The notes under the pieces were generated by a model that was not told the DNA's origin, did not search any database, and saw nothing but the letters and a program-made list of their open reading frames with translations. A stretch of 11,069 bases of DNA, taken from positions 1 to 11,069 of the forward strand of contig CAAGDT010000142.1 of the NCBI GenBank assembly GCA_900768675.1, given 5' to 3'. This document shows, in pieces, positions 1 to 7,100 of the stretch. The position numbers and the translations under genes are program-made. The stretch is from Oscillospiraceae bacterium (GTDB taxonomy: Bacteria > Bacillota > Clostridia > Oscillospirales > Ruminococcaceae). Numbering within the stretch: position 1 is the stretch's first letter; every line of letters begins with the position of its first letter.

Positions 1-78
1 CAGGAAATTCAGAAGAAACAGCAGAAAAAAGCCAACGCCGCCGAAAAAGATATAAAGGCAATATGCGGCTTTTTTCAT
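1..78 (-). CDS. N-terminus of an unidentified membrane or exported protein (partial)
   Basis: The first 26 codons of a leftward gene are visible, running off the left edge. The start ATG (complement of 76-78) has an AAAGGAG ribosome-binding site (complement of 86-92) seven bases upstream, and a consensus promoter lies further upstream. The peptide begins MKKAAYCLYIFFGG and continues through Phe/Leu-rich sequence. Two lysines followed by an unbroken hydrophobic stretch indicate a signal peptide or a first membrane helix. The family cannot be told from 26 residues. It is divergent from the propeller-protein gene at 386, so the two share the upstream spacer. That the gene is real is well supported by promoter, ribosome-binding site and start; its function is unknown. 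Confidence 0.75.
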   Translation of the reverse strand, partial: MKKAAYCLYIFFGGVGFFLLFLLNFL

Positions 79-120
79 AGAAACGCTCCTTTCTCCGGAA
101 AACGAGGACATTTGAGATTT

Positions 121-149
121 ATTATACTATAATAATGGTTTATTGTCAA
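121..149 (-). promoter_or_regulatory. Consensus sigma-A promoter for the leftward gene
   Basis: On the minus strand the -35 box TTGACA (complement of 144-149) and the -10 box TATAAT (complement of 121-126) are both perfect matches to consensus, separated by the ideal 17 bases. Transcription would start near base 114, leaving a leader of about 36 bases before the ATG at 78. With boxes and spacing this good, the gene is probably expressed strongly and without an activator. Confidence 0.85.
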
Positions 150-282
150 TTATGCCGCTGTAAAAATTGTATGAATAATTAATAAGGTATAGCTATGGGA
201 GGAAAAATTATTGCAAATTATACCAACAGGACTGCTTTTACGCCAAAGTTTTTAAAAAAACACAAAAATCATTGAAAAAGCC
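150..282. other. AT-rich divergent intergenic spacer
   Basis: This AT-rich stretch lies between the two divergent promoters. I see no RNA gene, strong terminator or convincing operator here. A 26-codon ORF (195-275, +) has an ATG seven bases after AAGG but no good promoter and no recognisable product, so it is not called as a gene. A and T runs around 251-290 are the only other notable composition. Confidence 0.5.
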
Positions 283-311
283 TTTTATTTTTCGGAAATG
301 TGTGTTATAAT
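283..311 (+). promoter_or_regulatory. Extended -10 promoter for the sigma-like/propeller gene
   Basis: A perfect TATAAT (306-311) is directly preceded by TGTGT (301-305), the TRTGN extension typical of Gram-positive extended -10 promoters. The -35 position at 17-base spacing is TTTTAT (283-288), a weak match, as is common when the -10 is extended. Transcription would start near 318, giving an untranslated leader of about 68 bases. The promoter looks like a sigma-A type; I see no clear ECF-type -35/-10 pair that would suggest autoregulation. Confidence 0.65.
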
Positions 312-370
312 TAAACGAATATACAGTTTTTGAGATTAAAACCATAAGGTTCATCATACAAACGCACAAG

Positions 371-378
371 AAGGGGGT
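371..378 (+). promoter_or_regulatory. Ribosome-binding site that fixes the TTG start at 386
   Basis: AAGGGGGT is a strong Shine-Dalgarno sequence ending eight bases before a TTG codon at 386-388. The nearby ATG at 396-398 is out of frame, and the next in-frame TTG (392) is too far from the site. TTG at 386 is therefore the best start. Confidence 0.8.
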
Positions 379-385
379 AACCCGA

Positions 386-3300
386 TTGACCTTGAATGAA
401 AGACTTGAAAGAGCAAGAAAGGGCAGCCGCAGGGATTACGACGTACTATGCGCCGAAGCTGCGGACAGCCTTTATGCAATTGCTTTTCTTACCTTAAAGG
501 ACGAAAAGGACGCCGAAGCCGCAGTAAAACAGGCGGAGTCCGACGGCTTTTCGGGAATTGCCAGAATAAACGACCTGCCTCACCTTAAGGCGTGGCTTAT
601 AAGAGAGCTTACGAAAATCTCGGTTGCAAAGCTTAAGGAGTACAGAGCTGCGGGTATTACCTTTGCCGCCGCTTCGGGGGTAAAGGCCTGCGTTGATAAG
701 CTGCCCGATATAGAAAGACTTGTCTATTCCATAAGCGCTGTATGCGGCTACACGGTAAAGGAAATTTCCGTTATTACGGGACTTCAGGAGGAAGCCGCAG
801 AGAAGAAGCTTGCTTCCGCTGTAAAGCGCCTTGGCGCAGGAGAAGAAGCGGTTAAAGCCGCAGCTGCCGCTATAACCGCTCCCGACAGCCTTAAGGCCGC
901 CGCACGCTCCGCACTCAGCGATATGACCGCAGAAATAAACCGCTCCGACGACGTGGGAATGATTGACGAAATGGAGCGGATTTCAAGGCTTGCAAATCAG
1001 GCGGAAAACGGGGAGCAGACGGAAAAAGCCGCACAGGAAAACAGCCTGAAGCCGCAGGCGGAGAAAACCGAAGCTGCACAAGGCGGGGCTGTCAACGAGG
1101 CGAAACCCGAAGCAGAGGAAACCGAGGGAAACAAAAGTGGCAGGGAAGAAGCGGCAGAAAAGGCAGAAGAGCTGCCGACAGAAGAAAACAGCAAGCCGAA
1201 GCTTAACGCAGCAACCTTTATTTCGGTAATTTCAGCAGAAAAAATAAAGGGCGGAGAATTTTTACAGCTTTTAGGCAACACCAGAATAAGCAACGCCGCT
1301 TACCGTGAAATAGAACATAACCCCAACCTTACAAAACAGCGGCTTATACAGCTGCTTGAAGAATCCCCACTTACCGAAGCAGATTATTATAAGCTGCTTG
1401 CAGCAGTAAAACAGCGCAGAGAGCTGCTTGACGCACGGGACGAAAGCCGCTTAAGACAGGAGCAGGCGGGGCTTTTCACAGGTCGGAAAGAAAGACCGAA
1501 GAGAAAGCCAAAGGAGGAGCCGAAAAGCGAGCTTGCGGCGGCGCTTGAAATGGAAACCGCAAGGGAAGCTAAGGCTAAGCAGGAAATTCCTGCCGAAAAG
1601 GAAAGCCTTTCGGGAACAAAGCCCTTTGAATACGTTATTCCCGATTATGCGGCGGAAAAAAGCGAAAAACCCGTACAGGCAAAGGAAAAACCCCTTGCTA
1701 TTACAGAGGAAGAAAAGCCTGTTGCTTTTGCGGAAGAAGAAAATAGCCTTGATTTTTCAGCGTCAGAAGATAAGTCTGTTGCTTTTACTGAGGAAGCGCA
1801 GAAAACAAACGAAAAGCCCCTGACCCTTACGGAGGAAGCAGGAAAAAGCGCCTTCTCGCCGCGGAAAAACGGGGCGGTATCAATGATTTTAGACAAGCCC
1901 GCCGGGGAGCAGACTGCACCAAAAACAGAAAACGAAAAGACCGGAGCGGAAGAGGAAGCGGGAATCGACCCATTTGCCGCAATCGGACTTTCGGGGCTTG
2001 ACGCCGATATTTCCGACGCAGAGGACGAGGATTTTACCTCCGCCGAGGACAAGGAAGAAGAAAAGCCTTCAAAGGCAGAAAAGGCTGCAAAAAAGGAAAA
2101 AACAGCGAAAGCGGAAGAATTTTCCGCTAAAGCGGATGAGCTGCCCGAAAAAGAGGAAGCCGAAAAGGAAACCTCCGCAGATACCGAAGTGCGGGAAAAG
2201 TACAAGAACAACGACTTTTTCATTGACGACGACGAGTACTATCCCGGCGTAAACCGTGGAAAGCTTGTGTTCTGCGCTGTTTGTGCAGTTCTGCTTATCG
2301 CAGGAAGCTTCGGAATGCGCTATATGCAGACAGGCTCATTCCTGCCCTCATCGGACGGAGAAAAGCCTGCGGTTATCGAGGTTGTAAAGCCGGAGCAGAA
2401 AAAGGAGATTACCTCCTACGGGGATATTTACGATATAGGGTCGCAGCTGTCCTATAAGGCGCCTTTAGCTGCTATTGACCGATACAGCGCAGGAAGCGAG
2501 CCTTTTGCGCCGATGCTGAGCCACGACGTTATCGAAACAGAAAATAAGCTTTACATATACGGCGGCACAAGCATTGAGATAGTAGAGCTTGACAGGGAAA
2601 ATCCGAAATTTGCGGCAAAAATTCCCGTGAACGCTTCGGCGGATTTTGCGGGCTTTACCCTTTGCGGGGAAACCCTCTGCCTTTTCTATAACGAGGCGCA
2701 GGGCGTGTATGCAGAAGGCTATAACGCCGACGGTACCTCTGCCTTTTCCTACCGCCAGAGCGGCAGTCTTATCGGCTTAAAGGCGGAAGAGGACAGGCTT
2801 CTTATCGCCACAAGCTACGCCTTCCCCGAAACAGCCGACAAAAACAGCCCGGAAAGCTTTATGCCGAAATATACCCTTAACGGAAAGGAAGAAACAGCGG
2901 ACTTTTCCGCTGTTGCAGTTCCCGACAATGCGGAGTACAACTGCTTTACGGCGGTTGGGGCAGTAAGCGGTGACAGCGCAGAAATTTCCGCTGTTCTCGG
3001 CGGCTACAACGGCTTTGTAAGCTTTGACGACAAGGGCTACACACTTATTATTCCCGACAATAACAGAACCTTTGCAGAAAGCTACTCACTTACGGGACTT
3101 CGTGCCGCAAGAGAAAGCGAAAAGGCATACAGCGGCGAGGCATTTTCGGCGGACTGCCTTAAAAACGGCGTATTTACAGGCTTCGACTATTCAAAGGGCA
3201 GTATTCTTATAACCAACGAAAATACTTCCTCAACCTGCACTGCCGACTGCGGAGAGGGCAGCGTTCCTGCGGGGCTTGCGGTAAGCGGCGGAGATATTTA

Positions 3301-3913
3301 CGTTATCGTTTCTTCGGGGCAGGAAGCAAAGCTTTACGGCTTTGAGGTTTCCGAGGGAGCGAAAATGAAAGAGAACATAAACCCCGACAGCGTTTATACC
3401 GATAAGCTGAGAGCCTGCGGCGATATGCTGGCGGGAATGAGAGCCGAAGCACAGGAAGGCGGAAGCAGGACGGGGCTGAGGCTGTCGGTTTACAGCTGCG
3501 GAGAAAGCCTTGAGGAAAAGGCTTATGCAATAATCGGACTTGACGATAAGACAGGAAGCGAGTATCTGAGATACCTGTCCGGCGACGCAGAGGAAAACCC
3601 GTTACGCATAGCGGTAAACGAGGACGGCACAAGGCTTGCGGTAACTACCGTTTACTTTGACGGCATTTCGGAAATCGAGCGCACTATACTTTTCGGCTAT
3701 GAAAATGGCGTTCTTTCCGAAAAGGGCGATATTATGCTGTTCGACCTTTACTCAAAGGCAAGAGCCTGCGCTATAAGAGGGGATACCCTGTTTATTGTTG
3801 CAGACGGTACTATTGTTACTGCGAATACGGAAAGCTGCTCGCCTACGGGCTACTTCGGGGCAGGAGATAAGCCTGCCGAAACGGAGGAAGAGGCAGAAGC
3901 GGTAATTGAATAA
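386..3913 (+). CDS. Single-pass membrane protein: degenerate ECF-sigma-like N-terminus, acidic/basic linker, extracytoplasmic beta-propeller (PF09826-like)
   Basis: 1175 residues from a TTG start. Residues 14-87 resemble ECF sigma region 2 (SLYAIAFLTLKDEKDAEAAV, then LKAWLIREL) and 106-149 resemble region 4 (LPDIERLVY, then a helix-turn-helix GYTVKEISVITGL). The QE-x-F signature after DAE and the basic face of the recognition helix are missing, so promoter binding is doubtful. Residues 272-346 form a predicted helical module. Residues 347-615 are Glu/Lys/Ala-rich and probably disordered. One membrane helix lies at 626-644. The outside part (about 700-1155) is beta-rich and fits the secreted propeller family PF09826: SGSLIGLKAEEDRLLIAT, a Pro-rich loop ending FMPKY, then VPDN and a Tyr/Thr-rich strand. 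It holds ten cysteines. Cytoplasmic N-terminus and exported C-terminus are predicted. The role is inferred only: a sensor tethering a sigma-like domain. Family match to PF09826 is from recalled pattern, not a search. Confidence 0.85.
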   Translation: MTLNERLERARKGSRRDYDVLCAEAADSLYAIAFLTLKDEKDAEAAVKQAESDGFSGIARINDLPHLKAWLIRELTKISVAKLKEYRAAGITFAAASGVKACVDKLPDIERLVYSISAVCGYTVKEISVITGLQEEAAEKKLASAVKRLGAGEEAVKAAAAAITAPDSLKAAARSALSDMTAEINRSDDVGMIDEMERISRLANQAENGEQTEKAAQENSLKPQAEKTEAAQGGAVNEAKPEAEETEGNKSGREEAAEKAEELPTEENSKPKLNAATFISVISAEKIKGGEFLQLLGNTRISNAAYREIEHNPNLTKQRLIQLLEESPLTEADYYKLLAAVKQRRELLDARDESRLRQEQAGLFTGRKERPKRKPKEEPKSELAAALEMETAREAKAKQEIPAEKESLSGTKPFEYVIPDYAAEKSEKPVQAKEKPLAITEEEKPVAFAEEENSLDFSASEDKSVAFTEEAQKTNEKPLTLTEEAGKSAFSPRKNGAVSMILDKPAGEQTAPKTENEKTGAEEEAGIDPFAAIGLSGLDADISDAEDEDFTSAEDKEEEKPSKAEKAAKKEKTAKAEEFSAKADELPEKEEAEKETSADTEVREKYKNNDFFIDDDEYYPGVNRGKLVFCAVCAVLLIAGSFGMRYMQTGSFLPSSDGEKPAVIEVVKPEQKKEITSYGDIYDIGSQLSYKAPLAAIDRYSAGSEPFAPMLSHDVIETENKLYIYGGTSIEIVELDRENPKFAAKIPVNASADFAGFTLCGETLCLFYNEAQGVYAEGYNADGTSAFSYRQSGSLIGLKAEEDRLLIATSYAFPETADKNSPESFMPKYTLNGKEETADFSAVAVPDNAEYNCFTAVGAVSGDSAEISAVLGGYNGFVSFDDKGYTLIIPDNNRTFAESYSLTGLRAARESEKAYSGEAFSADCLKNGVFTGFDYSKGSILITNENTSSTCTADCGEGSVPAGLAVSGGDIYVIVSSGQEAKLYGFEVSEGAKMKENINPDSVYTDKLRACGDMLAGMRAEAQEGGSRTGLRLSVYSCGESLEEKAYAIIGLDDKTGSEYLRYLSGDAEENPLRIAVNEDGTRLAVTTVYFDGISEIERTILFGYENGVLSEKGDIMLFDLYSKARACAIRGDTLFIVADGTIVTANTESCSPTGYFGAGDKPAETEEEAEAVIE
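1685..1837 (+). repeat. Imperfect nonapeptide repeats in the cytoplasmic linker
   Basis: Within the linker of the propeller protein, residues 434-484 carry four copies of a nine-residue unit: EKPLAITEE (434-442), EKPVAFAEE (443-451), DKSVAFTEE (462-470) and EKPLTLTEE (476-484). The pattern is acidic-Lys-x-[VL]-[AT]-hydrophobic-[TA]-Glu-Glu. A fifth, degenerate copy (NSLDFSASE, 453-461) fills the gap. The first two abut directly. This looks like short tandem duplication followed by drift in a disordered segment; a peptide-binding role is possible but unproven. Confidence 0.7.
2258..2323 (+). other. Transmembrane segment of the propeller protein
   Basis: Residues 625-646 (KLVFCAVCAVLLIAGSFGMR) form the only convincing hydrophobic helix in the protein. 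It follows a charged segment containing Arg and Lys (VNRGK) and is followed by polar, secreted-type sequence. Positive residues on the N-terminal side predict that the first 620 or so residues are cytoplasmic and the propeller is outside. It separates the sigma-like part from the sensory part. Confidence 0.8.
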
Positions 3914-3925
3914 GAATATGTATTA

Positions 3926-3957
3926 AGGGCTGCTGCAGATTGTACTGCGGCAGCCCT
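3926..3957. terminator. Strong hairpin after the propeller gene, possible terminator
   Basis: Arms 3926-3938 and 3945-3957 form a 13-bp stem with one G-U pair around a six-base loop, starting 12 bases after the stop codon. Position and stability suit a transcription terminator. No T-run follows on either strand (CAGCTTG on plus, TTAATAC on minus), so it is not a standard intrinsic terminator. It may act with the next hairpin, protect the mRNA 3' end, or be part of a repeat. Confidence 0.5.
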
Positions 3958-3960
3958 CAG

Positions 3961-3986
3961 CTTGTCGGAAAAGTCTTTTCGACAAG
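3961..3986. terminator. Second tandem hairpin in the convergent spacer
   Basis: CTTGTCG (3961-3967) pairs with CGACAAG (3980-3986). The stem extends inward by one G-U and three A-U pairs to a four-base loop, 11 bp in all. It starts three bases after the first hairpin. A-rich sequence follows on the plus strand, so it is not a classical plus-strand terminator. A tandem hairpin pair between convergent genes could still stop transcription from both sides. Confidence 0.4.
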
Positions 3987-3990
3987 AAAA

Positions 3991-4122
3991 GAATATTGAA
4001 CAAAGAATAACGAAGAATGAATAATTGTGGTATCGGCTTCGCCGATTGATTTTAAGGCAGTATTTCAAAATCCGTGCCCGCAGGGCACACCACATTTATT
4101 CATTTTTCTTTTTTCAATATTC
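3991..4122. repeat. Palindromic MITE/REP-like element with three internal hairpins
   Basis: The left arm 3991-4031 and the inverted right arm 4089-4122 both begin GAATATTGAA and end TGTGGT. They match over nearly all of the shorter arm once a gap of about seven bases is allowed. The arms enclose three stems: ATCGGC/GCCGAT (4032-4046), GATTTT/AAAATC (4048-4072) and GTGCCC/GGGCAC (4074-4088). Either strand would fold into a cloverleaf-like structure on a long stem. Long inverted ends, no coding capacity and position between convergent genes fit a non-autonomous miniature element or an extragenic palindrome. Similarity continues to ACAAG (3982) and CTTGT (4131-4135), so the true ends may lie slightly further out. 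The right end abuts the stop codon of the glucan synthase gene. Copy number in the genome cannot be seen here. Confidence 0.7.
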
Positions 4123-4123
4123 T

Positions 4124-7100
4124 TTATTCACTTGTTTTATCCCCGAAAAGCTCCCCTAACAGCCGGTAGTACCACCCCGCCGCACCGGTATACAGAGACC
4201 AGCCCCCACGACCGATACATTCCGGGTTGGTGTAAATATCCGCAGTCATATAATATGGCTCGTTCTTGAACTCAGCCCCTCTTTTTGCGGGGTTAAGATA
4301 ATCCGTAAGCCGCAGAGCCGTATCCCTGTCGCCGCTGCGAAGAACCGCAAGAGCAAGCCATACTGCGGCGTGGGTGTACTGCCCGCCGTTTTCCCGTATT
4401 CCGGGAGGATAGCTTCTGACATATCCGGGGTTTTCCTCTGTAAGGGCAGTATCAAAAGCAGGGGTAAACAGCTTTATCAACCGTTCTCTGTCGGAAACAA
4501 GAACTTCCAGCGCCTTTTTAAGGGCGCTTTTTCTCTTTTCCCCGTCGGGCAGGGCAGCAAGCTCCGCAAAGGCTTGCGGCAGCAGGTCAATTTTGCAGCA
4601 CTCGTTCTCCGCCGCCCCCATTTTCTCGCCGCTGTCGTAAAATGCACGCAGATAATAGCCGTTTTCAAAGGCGTTTTCTTCGATTGCGGCAGTAAGCTCA
4701 GCCGCCTGCTTTTCAAGCTCGGCGGCATAGTTTTCCTCGCCGATTTCCCGTGCTATGGGCGCAAAATCCTTTACCGTGCGGACGTAGAACATTGAGAGCC
4801 ACACGCTCTCTCCTCTTCCGTCAATACCAACGTTATTAAAGCCATCGTTCCAATCGCCGCAGCCAATTTTAATAAGCCCGTGAACACCTGTCTTGTAACA
4901 TTTTTCAAGCGCCTTTTTGCAATGGCAGTATACATTCTCTCTAACAAAGCTGCTTTCCACCTCCATATATTTTTCGTGCAGTGAGCCTAACTCATCGCCC
5001 TTAATATATTGTACAGAAAGCCTTAAAATATCCTTGTCCCCTGTTTCTCTGCAATAGGCGGCTGTAACAAAGGGAAGCCAGAGCATATCGTCGGAATATT
5101 TCGTTCTTACGCCCTTTCTGCCCCGATTTGTCCTGTGCCACCAGTGAAGAACGTCTCCCTCCTCGAACTGTGAAGCGCAGCAGCGAAGTATCTGCCGTTT
5201 TGTTTCCGTTGGCATAAAGGCAATAGCCCCCATACCGTCCTGTAACTGGTCACGAAAGCCGTAGGCGCCGCCGTTCTGATAAAAGCCGCTTCTTGCCCAC
5301 ATACGGCAGCCGAGAGTCTGCCATGGCAGCCAGTAGTTATACAGCCTGTCAAGGGTATCGTCCCCGCTTTTTATAATCGGCGAACGCTCCCTTTTCCACT
5401 CTGTTCCGACGCTTTGAAGCGCCTTTATCATTTTTCTGACGTCGCTTCTGCTGTAAGCAAGTATAAACACGGTTTTTTCGGTAGAATGAGCAGGAATTTT
5501 TACCCTTGCGGTTACTGCGGCGCAGCAGCGGGCAAAGGGCTTTGCTTCCCCGTTCTGCTCACCTGCAAGAAACTGCTCCCTGTTGGCGGTGGACACGATT
5601 TCCTTATCGCACCACACTCCCATTTCTCCCTTAAATTCGGGGTTAAAGCTGTTGCTGACGTAAATACCGTGTTCGTCCCTTTCAAACATGAGCGCCGCTC
5701 CGTAGCCGCCTGCACCTAAATCCGCCCCCATAACAGGCTCGGTATAATAGCTTAAAGCGCAGGTCTTCTCGCTGTCGCTGTTGTTTTCAATAATAACGGT
5801 AAGCTGCTTGCCCATGCCCTTTTCAAAAACACGGACTTCTGTTTTGATACTCAGCTTTTTCAGCTTTCCGTAATAGTCCGCCTTGTCCGGGGAGAAAACC
5901 GCTCTTGCTCCCGAAATAATATCGTAGTAGCAGCCGTTCCCCTTTATCAGCAGCATTTCCCCGTCGTTGTCCTGCATAACATCGTTGTACCATGGTGTAA
6001 GCTTGTTTTCACGGCTGTTCATAGCGTAGGAAAAGCCAAGGCTGTTTTGCGATAAAACGCAGCCGAACTCCCTTGAAGCAAGCACGTTGCAGAAGGGATG
6101 ACCTTTCCCCGAAATAACATAGCCGTCCTCCTTGAAGCCCTCTCTGCCGGCTGTTTCGTCCTGCTCACAGGGAATAAATTCCATTATTTTTGCAGGCGGC
6201 TTTCGCTCCTCGGTTTTTCCGAGAACGTAGGAAGCGGATTTTGTGATAAGGGCTGTTTCCCTGTCGGTAAGCTCATCTGAAAGCAGGGGAAAAATGCAGT
6301 TCTTTTCTCTTTGGTGCAGGCTGTTTGCAAAATCCCGCTCTTTTTCGTTTTGGCAGATAATAACAAGGTCGGTAGGAACGCCGCATTCCGAAAGTCCCTC
6401 CGCCATAAGCGCAGCCGCCTCGGTTTTCGCCTCGTCTCCGTCGCTTCTGAACAGGACAATGGGCTTATCGCCGCTTATGCCGAATTTCCACAGCGCCCGT
6501 CTGTCAAGTCCGCACGGAGCGGAGAGAATTTCCCTTGAAAATACGTTTTTGTAGAGAATTGCAGGCAAGGCTCTGCGGGCAAGCTGACCCTGAAGCGTTG
6601 ACTCGGGCAGGGGAGAAATTGCCGCAGAAACCTGCACTTCGTTTCTTATATCGTTTGCAATCCCGATAACCTCGTTTCTGCTTTCTCCGTAGCAGATAAA
6701 GAGGGTATTTTCAAACTTTTCGCCCGGTGCAATCGAAAATTCAAGCTTCATAAATACGCAGGGCGTGGGGATTGCCCTTTCATCTGCATTTGCCGAAAGC
6801 GCCTTGGAGAAATCAAGGGGCTTGCCGTGTTCAAGCACGTTTTCACGGCTTAAAATGCAGTCAAAGGGAGAATTGTCCTTAAAGCCAAGGCACATATATA
6901 TTTCCCTGTCCGAGTGGCGCTCCTTGCGGTGAACAAAGGCAAGGCGAAGCTCCTTGTCGTACTCTGCTTTAAGGAAAAGCTGAGCAAAGGCAGGGTGGGC
7001 GGAATAAGCACTGTCCTCCTGTAAGGCAGGCTCGATATAGGCGTAAAAGCCCATTTTTCTTTCCGCCTGCAAGGTGTTTTCCGCCGCAATTTTCCTTATC

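Noticed and set aside
195..275. A 26-codon ORF on the plus strand starting with ATG, with AAGG seven bases upstream.
   Set aside because: No good promoter precedes it, the peptide resembles nothing I know, and it lies in AT-rich spacer where short ORFs arise by chance. It could be a leader peptide, but there is no supporting structure.
1645..2223. A 192-codon open frame antisense to the propeller gene.
   Set aside because: It is Ser/Phe/Ala-rich low-complexity sequence, the mirror of the Glu/Lys/Ala-rich linker codons on the other strand. No ribosome-binding site or family signal was seen.
3926..4122. A CRISPR array or tRNA in the structured convergent spacer, because of multiple stems and the cloverleaf-like fold.
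   Set aside because: There are no regularly spaced direct repeats. The fold lacks the TTCGA-type T-loop and the seven-base acceptor stem and arm lengths of a tRNA, and the outer stem is far too long.
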